64,000 bases of DNA, taken from contig NEEC01000010.1 in NCBI GenBank assembly GCA_002189035.1, positions 620,001 to 684,000 on the forward strand. The letters run 5' to 3'. The stretch comes from Utricularia gibba (taxonomy: Eukaryota > Streptophyta > Magnoliopsida > Lamiales > Lentibulariaceae). The notes beneath the pieces are model-generated. The model did not search any database and had not been told where the DNA came from. It saw only the letters and a list, made by a program, of their open reading frames with translations. Positions 11,956 through 21,651 of this stretch are shown piece after piece. How positions within the stretch are numbered: position 1 is the first letter of the stretch; every line of letters starts with the position of its first letter. Made by a program: the position numbers and the translations under genes.

Positions 11956-12923
11956 CACTATCATTCATCACCATATGGAGGGCATGCAGCAACATCAAAA
12001 ACACTCTTCAAAATTCTTCAATCTGGATTTTATTGGCCCACCATGAATCATGATATGAGGGCATTTGTTCAAGCATGCAAACCATGTCAGCATGCGGGTT
12101 CTATTTCCAGGAGAGATGAAAGACCCATGACATATATCCTGGAGGTAGAGATTTTCGATGTTTGGTGGCTGGATTTTATGGGACCCTTTCCATCTTCTTA
12201 TGGCAACACTCAAATTCTCGTGGCGGTGGATTATGTCTCAAAATAGGCAGAAGCTATTGCAGTTCCAGCAGCTGATGGAAGAGCCATAATTAAGCTCTTC
12301 AAACAGATCATTCTACCCCGGTTTGGAGCCCCAAGATACGTCATAAGTGATGGAGGAAAACAATTCATTGAAAGAGAATTCTGGAAGCTCTTGCGCAAGT
12401 ATGGAGTAGGACACAAGGTATCAACTCCATATCACCCACAAACCTGCAGACAAGTGAAGGTAACTAACAGGGAATTGAAGAGGATTCTGGAGCGTACGGT
12501 GGCCAAAACCCGCAAGGATTGGGCAACCGAATTGATAGATGCTCTATGGGCTTATCGCACAGCGTATAAGACTCCCTTAGGGACCTCCCCTTATCGTTTG
12601 GTGTATGGAAAAGCTTGTCACTTGCCTGTGGAATTAGAGCATTTGGATGCCAAAGCTGCTAGAGAGCAAATGATCTTGCAACTCCAAGAGCTGGATGAGC
12701 TAAGGAACAAACGAAGGCTTGACATGACAATTATTTGCGCAAGGACTTGGTAGAAAGTGACCCAATTTTGTTATTTAATTCTCGTTTTCGTTTATTTTTA
12801 GGAAAGCTTAAGTCTAGATGGCATGGACCATACACCATCAAGAAAATCTACCCCAGTGCAGTAGCTCTCATCACTCATACTGACCATGGAGAATTTACGG
12901 TAAATATTCAAAGATTGAAATAG
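11956..12923 (+). pseudogene. Integrase, third catalytic residue lost
   Basis: The zinc-finger part is HYHSSPYGGH...CKPCQ (about 11956-12090). The catalytic core has the first acid in WWLDFMGPFP and the second in [10 protein letters not shown]. The third block reads [15 protein letters not shown] where active relatives have NGQVEVSNRE, so the third acid of the D,D,E triad is lysine. A TAG at 12244-12246 replaces the usual tryptophan codon after YVSK. The C-terminal part (about 12735-12923) has the LFPGKL-like LFLGKLKSRWHGPY block and ends at RLK. The protein cannot be functional. Confidence 0.85.
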
Positions 12924-13210
12924 TTTCATGAAGGGGTAAAATCTTCCATGGACACGTTTCATGTTCCAGTGGATCTCTCCAACCACCCCCCACCTTGATG
13001 AGAAAGCACCTGTGGTTTGCTTGTCGCCACACAAAAACAAGCGATTTCCCTTTTAGTTATTCTATTTTCGATTTTCTCTTGTATTGTTTTTCTTTTCTTC
13101 TTTCTCCTCAATAAGTGCAGGTGCAATGGATACTTTCGAGGAAAAATCCCACACTATTTGACACATGATGAAAGGTAAGTGTTTCTACCCATCTTGAGGA
13201 CAATATGTCA

Positions 13211-13230
13211 TTTAAGTGTGGGGGGGGGGG
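13211..13230 (+). promoter_or_regulatory. Internal polypurine-tract copy
   Basis: TTTAAGTGTG followed by ten or more G. It is preceded by cttgaggacaa, the same lead-in found before the 3' tract at 14433. It marks the end of the pol region and could serve as a second plus-strand primer site. Confidence 0.55.
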
Positions 13231-14432
13231 ATAGTTTACTTTTTAGATTGTTTTTTTTTTACCTTTAATAATTTTTTTCGAAATTTGACATATATTTCAT
13301 TGATGAACTCCTTGCATTTTATGTTTTGCTGGAACCTAGGCATCTGTTTTTGGTATTTTTTTTCGAGATAGTTGCTGTAAATTAGAATTTTGGTATGCCT
13401 GTTGTTATGTTGTTTCTTGGCATGCTGTTTAATTTCTGTCCCTTGCGCAAGCTACATAGCCCTAGTTTCTTGGTGAGGAGACCATTTCCTTTTCATTATG
13501 AGTGACTTGAATGCAGAATGATCATAGACTTGCTCTTGTGCATATTGCTGAGTTTTTTTTACAGGTCTTGTGCAAAAGGATTGAGGCACTAGGATTTGTC
13601 TTGTTTTATCCCAATATCCCACCTTGAATCCACTTAGTGAGCTCCACTTGGCCTGAAACCTTTTATTTGGGTCACCACATTAGAAGCCAAATACGTTTTG
13701 ACAATTATAGCCTACATCAATTTCTCTTGACCCAAGGAATGAGCATCTAGAAAATAGTTTTGTTCGTTTGCTTGCGCAAGTTGCTGAACCAAGAACTCTA
13801 TTACAAAGAAGAAAAGTTGAGAGCAATTTTCAATTCACTGATGAAGCTCTATCTCAACAATTTATGAAAAGATTTTCAATAACATCCTATCCAAGAGAGA
13901 GTTGATTCCCAAAAAAAGAAAGAGAAAAAAAAAGAAAAAGAGAAGAAGATGATGAGAAGAAGAGAGAAAAGAGGCTGAAAGGTTGGAACAAGCCACAAAA
14001 CTGAAAAAGGAGTTTCTTGGAGTACGAAAATCAAAGGACAAGCATGACATAACTGTTTGATGGATGCTCACTCCTTATTACCTATGAAATGGAGACTCCG
14101 GCCAAATTTCCCACCTATCCCAAGCTGCTGCCGCACTACAACCTGAGAAAAAGACCTCATGATTGCGCAAGCTTGCTGAAACCAGTGGATCACTTGCGCA
14201 AGTTTATTGACTCGCCTACATTTAGGTATTGAGTGAACCTTTTTATTTTACCCTCTTATGGATTTCTCTTCTTGAGCATATTGAGTGACACCTATGAGGA
14301 GAAGCCACATGCAAGGGGAGCTAGTGTATGGTATGCCATTGAGCAACTTATGCATATTGTTGCCTTAACTCTATTTGCAAGTTACTATTTTGAAGGAAAG
14401 TGCCTTGAACAATTGCTTGAGGACAAGCAAAC

Positions 14433-14450
14433 ATTTAAGTGTGGGGGAGT
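14433..14450 (+). promoter_or_regulatory. 3' polypurine tract
   Basis: ATTTAAGTGTGGGGGAGT directly precedes the TGATAAC start of the 3' LTR, the expected position for the plus-strand primer. Confidence 0.8.
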
Positions 14451-14988
14451 TGATAACTGATTTTGTGTCGCTTATATTTGTGCTTTTTAGGACTCACTTA
14501 AATGGGTTTTTGCATTCTTTTTATCCCACTTCTTTATATTTTTAGGAGAATTTTATATCTTTCATACCACTTTGATCTTTTTGGAGGGAACGTGTGTTTT
14601 GTGATTTTTCAGGATAATTTTGGCATAATTTGGGGGATTTTCGAGCTACTTTGATGGAGTCAAAGATTCAGTCTATCTGGATGAACACTCGGTCAAAGAT
14701 TCTTGGATAAAATAAGATTCATATCTTATCTTAGAAAATTTGGATCTCATCGTAGAATATTTGTATCAAATCTTCAAAGATTCGGATAGAAGATTTTATG
14801 TGAGCCCATCAATAAAGCCTGACAAGTCCCCACCATTATATAAAAATCCAAACGCAAAGATCAAAAGGTGAGTCAAGGGGTGGACGACCAAAGAGTCAAT
14901 TTAGGGTTTAGATTTATATCAATTCCCTATGAATACGATCTTATTTTATTATTTCGATGGTTTCTGTACACTTCCAGAATTACCATCA
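14451..14988 (+). repeat. 3' LTR, internally deleted
   Basis: 538 bp from TGATAACTGATTTTGTG to accatca. It matches the 5' LTR, but about 650 bp are missing at around 14910 (tttagggtttaga joined to tttatatcaattccc). It keeps a segment near 14570-14640 that the 5' copy lost. Confidence 0.85.
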
Positions 14989-17224
14989 ATCCCCATTAGG
15001 ATCAGTTATTAAGTTTAAGTTTTATTTTCCATTTTAGTATCTTTAACACTCTTATAAACCCATAATAATTTATAATAGTTTTTGAAAAGTCACTTTTCAT
15101 ACAACTCAATTTCTTTTTATCAACATTTGTGCTGTCTTAATTGTATTTTACTTTTATAATTAAAATTTATTGACGAGAATTTTTAGGAGAGAAGATTCTC
15201 ATCTTTTGTTGGACATATTTAATTAGGTTAGATTATATCTTATATATATTATTTAAATCTTTTAAAATTATCTTTAAATAATTATTTAAGTCTCAAAATC
15301 ATGTATCAAATCTTCATTCTTGGAGTTCCCATTCACTGAATTTTGTGCAATTTTAAACTCACAAATTGTTAGATTTTTATTTCTTTTCAAATTGATTGGT
15401 AAATGTTGTAAAAATCTATAAAATATATTTTCTCATAAAAAAGTAAATAAATATAAAATATATAAATTCAAGTGAAGTTCAAGATAAAATGAATAATAAA
15501 GTAGGTAAAAAAATTTTAATGATATAAAAACATGTTTTGTAATGATCTAAAATTAGTTATCACTTTGCATGACAAAAAACTATAGCTATGGAAGATTTCC
15601 ATATTATATTTGAATCATTTTTCTATTATTTCAATGTTTCAAAAAATACAAGTATAAAAATGAGCCGAATTGGTGAGAATAATGAAGTTGAATAAAAGTA
15701 AAATCAGAAAAAAAATATATTAAAGTAATCATATAAAATTGATGAAGATAAAGTAATATTACTTGTTAATTATGCATTCTTTTTGTTATATTATGTTTTA
15801 TGTGGACTTAAAACTTCATTTCTATAAATTGTTTTATTTTTAATTCATCATTGATAAATGATTTTTTGTTATTCTAAAACATGTTTTTACATCAATGTTT
15901 TGAATTATTTTTACCTAATTTGTATGCTATTTTCTCAAAAAAAAATTATTGATTTAACATATTTTGTATTAATTTGATATTTTACAAAGTAAATTGTATT
16001 TTTTTATTTTTAATACATTTTTTTAGATAAGTTAAGAAAAAAATCAAAACCCAACAATTTATAGTTTTGAGATTGCATGAATTTGAGTCCGAGGAGGTCC
16101 ATAAATGAATATTTGATGCAAAATTTGAAGATTGAATAAGGATTTAATAATAATCTTACAAAATTTAAATAGAAAATAAATTGAAGATATGATACAAGCA
16201 AATCATGCAAATCTAACAAAATATTCATATTTTATTTCTGATAAATATTCCATTCCCTTAATCATTAGATATGTATTTTGATTATTTTTTTCATATATAT
16301 TTTTCATGTTAAGATTTAAATATATACATGTATGCACCTACTGTTAAGGAAAGTTTTGCTTGCTTACATTTCTATTTGTGTGATTATTCTACGTTCTCCA
16401 AAGTTTGATTTCATTTTTTGCAATATTTGTTTTGTTAACGTATTCTTGATCACTATAAACCTCTAAGGTAATATAGAAGAATTAGAGATTGGACTAAAAT
16501 ACTAAAATGGAATGGTTCAATTAGACATTATTGTCAAGATACATTCAGTTTAATCATGTTTGCAAGGGTGTGAGTTATAGAGATTGAAATTAAATATAGG
16601 AAAAATATTAATCACAGGAGATAAAAATGATCATAATGATGTGGTTAATTATATAATTTTATGAAACGAGAAACAATGTTACAACAATTATCGAGTAGGA
16701 CTAACTTAGGATAACATTTTCAGAACTTATTCAAATGAGTTATTTATAAAGATTTACAGAACAAACTTTTATATAATAGAAAAATTTGATACAAAGCTAT
16801 TTTTATATATTATTTTAAAATCTTTATTTTTATTATTATTGTCATTAATTTTGAATTTTTTAACATAAATCCAAATGATCAATTATTTATTAAAATGATT
16901 TTATTTATTATTTTAACAGATTTTATGTATTTTTAGAATTGACATCAATTATAAAATTATTCATGACATTTATATAATAATATTAATATTAATTAAATAT
17001 AATAAAATCATTTAAAAAGTTATCGAAACTAATTAGATAATAAAATAAATACTTTATTCTTGATTTAATATAAAGTTATATATCATCCTTGACAAATATG
17101 GTACTACCCACGATATGCCTTTTTCTTAGTGGTGTGGATTTTGTTACATTTCGATGCATGGCTCTTTTATCCAACAACCAGGAGTTTTATCAGTAAGCCT
17201 GTAACGAACCTAGAATCTTGTGCA
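14989..17224. other. AT-rich intergenic DNA with older LTR debris
   Basis: No gene recognised. Contains a decayed Athila-type LTR segment (separate entry) and simple AT-rich sequence. The last 120 bases are the 3' flank of the PPR gene. Confidence 0.5.
16310..16800 (+). repeat. Decayed Athila-type LTR fragment
   Basis: Collinear with the 5' LTR at roughly 6350-6800. For example gaatggttcaattagacat answers gggctcaatcggacat, and cgagtaggactaacttaggataaca answers cgagtagcactattttagcataaca. Differences are mostly C-to-T and G-to-A, as expected of long-methylated DNA. Confidence 0.6.
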
Positions 17225-19879
17225 TTACCAGTAATCTTTACATGAGCACTCACCAGCGGCAAAGCAGTGAAACCCGGAAGCATCTCGTACATGTATCTCC
17301 CTTTTGCTGACAACTGATGCGAACCTAAAAAAAGAATGGCAATCCCCACAGAGACGGACGTTCTTCATCACCTTCACCGGTCTTCCTGGCTGGTTCTTGA
17401 TGATTGCAAAAGTGACAGCCAGCTTTGCGCTGTGGTACATCAAGAAATTCGTCTTCTGATACTCTTCCACTTCATGGAGGACAAAGCTTGTGTCTGGTTC
17501 ATAACCAGCCTTCATGCATTCTAAGAACAAAATGCTCAGTGCGCTGTTGATGTCTTTTGATTCAGGGTGACGATTGTCTCTGGCAAAGAAGGAATGGACC
17601 TCATTTTGATGTATTGTCCAGCTTCGAGCCGGGAACTTGCGGAATCCTTTGTCCTTCATTTCTCTTTTGACGAGTTCAGAGTAATCCCACTGCCCCCATG
17701 CGGAGTACAGATTTGATTTCAGTATGTAGGCTGATGGCTCCTGTGGCTCAATACTTAGTATTTTCCTGATGGTCCTTTTACCTACTGTGCTATTCTTGTG
17801 AAGGTTGCAACTTTCGAGCAAGGCTTTCCAAACAGATGGCTTCGGCTCGAATGGCATGCTCCTGATGATTCCCTCAGCTTCTTCCAGCAGACCCCATTTA
17901 CCAAATACACCAACTAAAGAGGCATAATGATCTGAACTAGGAACAAGGTTATAGGAGGACTTCATGGAGAGAGAGAATTCATGGCACTGTCGAACCAAGT
18001 TTGACTTGGTGTGCTTATACCCGGTAATAATCAAGGAGCACGTAATAGCATCGGGATGCTGTCCTCTTTCCTTCATTTTACTCCACATGTTCAAGGCCTC
18101 GTCACCCCGCCTACTCAGGATGTAACCAGTCAGCAAACAATTCCATGAAACCGTATCAGGAAAGGATACACTGTTGAAGATCTTAGTTGCCTCTTCCATG
18201 CCACCGCACTTGGAATACATGCTTATCAAACCATTCCCGACTCCTGTATTGAAAAAGAAACCGTTTTTCAGCACATAACAATGAAGCTGCTCACCAAGGT
18301 TCTGAAACCCCAAATCTCCACACACTCCAAGAATCGAAGCCGAGGCAACTTCATCCATGGGCTGGTCTTTGTGTTCCCAAAGCCTCATCAAAGAAATAGC
18401 TTTATCGAGCTCCATGTTTCGAGCATACCCAGAAATCATAGCAGTCATTGTCACTGGGCAACTCTGTTGAAGCCGATGAAATATCTTTTCAGCATCATCT
18501 ATCCTCCCACACCTGGTGCACGTATCAAGTAATGTTGCTGCAATCTTTTCATCAGCGCAACAACCAAGCTTCAGAACAAATGCATGAATCTGTTCACTAT
18601 ACTGCAAATCCCCCAACCGACCACAGGCACGCAAGACACTAGTTATAGTAGACTCATTTAACTCCAAACCCTCCAACATCTTATGGAAATACCTCAATGC
18701 TCGGGAACCATCACCATCGCAACAAAGTCCGGCCAAAAGAGTGTTGAAGGAGATGGCATTCTTCTCAGGCATTCGATCAAAGATATCCACAGCCAAATCA
18801 ACTTTTCCAAACCTCATGTATGCTTTAAGCAATTCAGTCCACGTGAAAACATCTTTAACGGGCATACTGCTAAACAAAGTCTCAACATCATCAATGCATC
18901 CGCACTCAGCATAAAACTCAATAAGCGCATTCCTCACACTCAAATTTCTCTCATAGCCAATTTTATGTGCAAGTCCATGAATTGCCAAGCCTTTTTTCAC
19001 AGAAAAACACTTCGCACTTGCAACAAGGAGACTTGAAAGTGTAAAGTGGTCACATCCATAATCTTCGAATGTCAACATATCATGAAAGAGTTCAAATGCG
19101 CTATAGTAGAATCCACACTTAACCAAACAAGAAAGCACAGTGTTCCAAGACGCAACATCTCTATTGGGAATATCTGCGAACAGATTAGTGACAAAATCCA
19201 GGCGATCGCACTCGCTGTATAATGCCAACACTGCATTGGCAACATACGCACATGCCACATAACCCGTCTTAACTACAAAGGCGTGGACTTGGGAACCCAA
19301 TTCTAAGTCCCTTGAGCGCATACAAGCAGTCAGTAGGGCAACTAGAGTATAGCCGTTGGGTTCAACGCCAGAGTCCCTCATTTGAAAAAATAGCTTCACA
19401 GCATCATTCTCTCTTCGTGATTTTGCAAAGCCAGAAATCATAGCAGTAAATGAAACAACATCTGGGTCGGGAATCGAATTGAAAACTTTCTCGCTATAGG
19501 CTAAGTGACCCAACCCGACATATGATGTGATGAGACAATTCCACAAGCGAATACATTCTTCACTCTTGATAATTGAAGCATGAATTGCTTTACTGAGCTG
19601 AGCATCGCTGTGTTGGGCAGACAGCTTCAGTAAGCGGAAAATTTCAGAGTTGGATAGCGAACGGGATTTATCTAAAGCATCCGGACTAGAAGGACGTTGA
19701 ATGGGTGGCCCCTTGGATAAAGGGAATGATGGGTTAAGATAAGGCTGTACTTGGGAATGGAGAGGAAGGGCTTTAACGTGGGAAACTTTAGAAGGTCGAA
19801 AAGGTTTCCGCTTCCCGCCGGAGAATAATAGACCAGAGTCGGCAGACTGGTAATACGGTTGGGTAAGGGCCGCCGCCAT
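17225..19879 (-). CDS. EMB175: DYW-type PPR protein, EMB175-like
   Basis: Organelle-targeted RNA-binding protein of the PLS/E+/DYW class, 884 residues in one exon, which is usual for plant PPR genes. The N-terminal 60-70 residues are Ser/Pro/Lys-rich and may be a plastid or mitochondrial targeting peptide. A PLS array fills about residues 75-690; repeats such as PDPDVVSFTAMISGFAKS and KDVFTWTELLKAYMRF are visible. The E/E+ part follows (about 690-790), with PARSWTIHQNEVHSFFARD in the PG-box region. The DYW domain ends exactly in KDYW. Two deaminase features are altered: HSAKLA replaces the usual HSEKLA (catalytic Glu lost) and FHCF replaces FHHF; CGDCH is intact. The overall sequence resembles Arabidopsis EMB175 (At5g03800), an embryo-essential gene. 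The start at 19879 is the first ATG of the frame. It is head to head with the PLATZ gene. Confidence 0.85.
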   Translation of the reverse strand: MAAALTQPYYQSADSGLLFSGGKRKPFRPSKVSHVKALPLHSQVQPYLNPSFPLSKGPPIQRPSSPDALDKSRSLSNSEIFRLLKLSAQHSDAQLSKAIHASIIKSEECIRLWNCLITSYVGLGHLAYSEKVFNSIPDPDVVSFTAMISGFAKSRRENDAVKLFFQMRDSGVEPNGYTLVALLTACMRSRDLELGSQVHAFVVKTGYVACAYVANAVLALYSECDRLDFVTNLFADIPNRDVASWNTVLSCLVKCGFYYSAFELFHDMLTFEDYGCDHFTLSSLLVASAKCFSVKKGLAIHGLAHKIGYERNLSVRNALIEFYAECGCIDDVETLFSSMPVKDVFTWTELLKAYMRFGKVDLAVDIFDRMPEKNAISFNTLLAGLCCDGDGSRALRYFHKMLEGLELNESTITSVLRACGRLGDLQYSEQIHAFVLKLGCCADEKIAATLLDTCTRCGRIDDAEKIFHRLQQSCPVTMTAMISGYARNMELDKAISLMRLWEHKDQPMDEVASASILGVCGDLGFQNLGEQLHCYVLKNGFFFNTGVGNGLISMYSKCGGMEEATKIFNSVSFPDTVSWNCLLTGYILSRRGDEALNMWSKMKERGQHPDAITCSLIITGYKHTKSNLVRQCHEFSLSMKSSYNLVPSSDHYASLVGVFGKWGLLEEAEGIIRSMPFEPKPSVWKALLESCNLHKNSTVGKRTIRKILSIEPQEPSAYILKSNLYSAWGQWDYSELVKREMKDKGFRKFPARSWTIHQNEVHSFFARDNRHPESKDINSALSILFLECMKAGYEPDTSFVLHEVEEYQKTNFLMYHSAKLAVTFAIIKNQPGRPVKVMKNVRLCGDCHSFFRFASVVSKREIHVRDASGFHCFAAGECSCKDYW

Positions 19880-20771
19880 AGACTCAGGCGCCGAGCATCG
19901 TAATAAACCTCCGGCTTTTAACGGGATGTCGTCGTATTACACCATCCATTAGCTTCGTCTCTTGCCGGCAGGGGCGGCGAGGGCCGTTTCAGGCCCATAC
20001 TGTTGGGCCTGCAACTACTACAGCTTTAAAAATCCATTGTTGGGCTGGGCTACAGTGTTTGAACAGAAAGGGGAGAGGAGGGTGGTCACTCTACTCCATT
20101 TAGGGGGTTGCTTTGCTTCCTTTTCTACGGCTAATGCCTAACCTATCGCACTAATTACAATTATCTACTTAATTAGTTGTGAATGAATCCTGATTAACAT
20201 CTTTGGTGTGCACAATTCCCGAGTACACCCCTAGTGAGGAGGAGGAGAAGGGCAGTCTTGGTGGGGGCATTTTGGGGAATTCATGGAGCCTCCCCAAACG
20301 GCATATGCATCGGTGTTAAGCATGTGGGAAGTGGGCGACTTGTTTTGGATGCCAACTTAAGTCTAAAGAAAGCCGGCTTGTTATCATTTACCAAAAATCA
20401 ACTCCGCCAACTGGCCTCGCACCTTCAAATCTTTTTCTTCTTTTTTATTTTTATTTTCAAAATTTTGAAATAAATCCTTTTGTTGTATGGCATAAGTGTG
20501 GAAAACCCACCTGCCTGCTTTCCCTTTCTTCAGATCCAGCGACTCCAACTCACAGCGATGGTGAGCCATCCCTCCACCATTCCATTTAATCCCTTTCTTT
20601 CCCTTCATGCTTCTTCCTTGTTTCTGAAGCACTCCCTCTCTGTTTCTCTGCAGGTCCCAGTTGTGATGCATAGGGTCGCACAATAGTAAGTCAGTTGCTT
20701 TTCTTGATTCTCTTACCGAAAATGGATTTGATACCGGCATGTGCTCTTTTTTCCGGTGGGTCAAGAGTGAG
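19880..20771. other. Shared upstream region of the PPR and PLATZ genes
   Basis: 892 bp between two divergent starts, probably holding both promoters and leaders. Pyrimidine-rich stretches near 20430-20450 and 20570-20650 would suit a leader of the PLATZ transcript, possibly with a leader intron. An open frame at 20234-20473 has no recognisable content. Confidence 0.5.
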
Positions 20772-21651
20772 ATGGTGGCGCCGCCGCCGTGGCTGGAACG
20801 GCTGCTGACCACCGGATTCTTCCACGTTTGTCGGAATCACCTCAACTCTTCCCGAAACGAATGCAATATGTTTTGTTTGGATTGTGATGCGGATTCCTTC
20901 TGCTACTACTGCCGCAACGCGAATCACAAGGATCATCAAGTCATTCAGGTTTAGGATTCGATTCCAAAAGACTTCCCCTTTTTCACCCGGCATCGTTGTT
21001 ATTTGGAAGTCTTGTTGCTTTTGTGGGTGAAGATACGGCGCTCATCGTACCACGACGTGGTGAGGGTATCGGAGATCCAGAAGGTTCTAGACATCAGCGG
21101 CGTGCAGACGTATGTGATCAACAGCGCCAGGGTTTTGTTCCTGAACGAGAGACCTCAGCCCAAGGGCTCCAAACCTCCTCCTCCTTCTTCACACGTTTGT
21201 GAAATCTGCAGAAGAACCCTACTCGACACATTCTGCTTCTGCTCCCTTGGGTGCAAGGTAAAACAAGAAAACCGTGAGTTTGTAACAGTTCTGGTACTCT
21301 TTTGAAATTATCCCATGGTTTCACCTTTCCATCGGAGTTCGGGGAGAAAGGATCCGGTCGGTTCTCATGGTAGTGAAAAAAAAAAAAAAAATGGCCCGAC
21401 CCACCTTCAGTACCCGTAGTTGCCTTCTTTCGTGTCAATCAACTCTCCACCATTGATTCACATCTGTGAAGCTCTCTCATTTGCACTTATTATATTCTTA
21501 GTTTGCAGGAACAAAAGCGAGTGTGGGCGGGAGCTCTTCGCCGGATTGCAGACCGAGGCAGCAGCAGGAGGAAGAAGGTTCGGGCTCCTGTTCGAGGTCC
21601 ACGGCCAGAAGACGCAAAGGCATTCCGCAGCGGGCACCTTTTAGGTCCTGA
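20772..21651 (+). CDS. PLATZ zinc-binding transcription factor, 3 exons
   Basis: Plant-specific zinc-dependent DNA-binding protein of the PLATZ family, which binds A/T-rich DNA and generally represses; some members affect seed size and RNA polymerase III. Exons 20772-20948, 21033-21273, 21509-21651; 186 residues. Exon 1 gives [14 protein letters not shown] and the first Cys/His cluster, from [19 protein letters not shown] to [13 protein letters not shown]. Exon 2 gives the family hallmark [39 protein letters not shown] and the second cluster [10 protein letters not shown]...FCSLGCK. Exon 3 ends in the basic [12 protein letters not shown]. The exon 2 donor is the strong GTGAGT at 21274; using the nearer GTAAAA at 21258 would break the frame of exon 3. 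The start at 20772 precedes the conserved PPPWLE; an upstream exon is possible. Confidence 0.85.

Larger units (their letters stand above)
6420..14202. repeat. Dispersed palindrome CTTGCGCAAG, 12 exact copies
   Basis: Perfect copies of the self-complementary decamer start at 6420, 7147, 8837, 9988, 10275, 10566, 11201, 11845, 12390, 13442, 13771 and 14193. One-mismatch copies start at 8858, 12734 and 14162, and an 8-bp core at 8517. Further sites look like CpG-decayed versions (for example near 7661, 7974, 9268 and 13566). I found no copy elsewhere in the window. They lie in the 5' LTR, gag, pol and the non-coding tail. In pol they read as Leu-Ala-Gln in one frame and Leu-Arg-Lys in another. 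Confidence 0.85.
12924..14450 (+). other. Non-coding tail between integrase and 3' LTR
   Basis: About 1.5 kb, characteristic of Athila-type elements, without a convincing reading frame. It carries two matching purine-rich blocks (13211-13230 and 14433-14450) and four copies of the CTTGCGCAAG palindrome or its variants. A purine-only stretch lies near 13905-13975. Confidence 0.6.
5905..14988 (+). mobile_element. Athila-like Ty3/gypsy LTR retrotransposon, inactive
   Basis: A full-structure element of about 9.1 kb: LTR, primer site for tRNA-Asp, gag, protease, reverse transcriptase, RNase H, integrase, a 1.5-kb non-coding tail, polypurine tract, LTR. The tRNA-Asp primer, the DLGSS protease motif and the sequence between integrase and the 3' LTR are as in the Athila lineage. 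The order pro-RT-RH-IN makes it Ty3/gypsy. It is dead: gag is broken by stops, pro and RT are in different frames, the RT motif A aspartate is a valine, and the last integrase acid is a lysine. I see no clear 5-bp target duplication: taaaa lies on the left and atccc on the right. Confidence 0.9.

Noticed and set aside
20234-20473. 79-residue frame upstream of PLATZ considered as a first exon
   Set aside because: No PLATZ-like content, and its only exit is a homopolymer-rich tract; treated as promoter or leader.
21258-21259. GTAAAA as donor of PLATZ exon 2
   Set aside because: It leaves exon 3 out of frame with the conserved [18 protein letters not shown] at 21274 fits.
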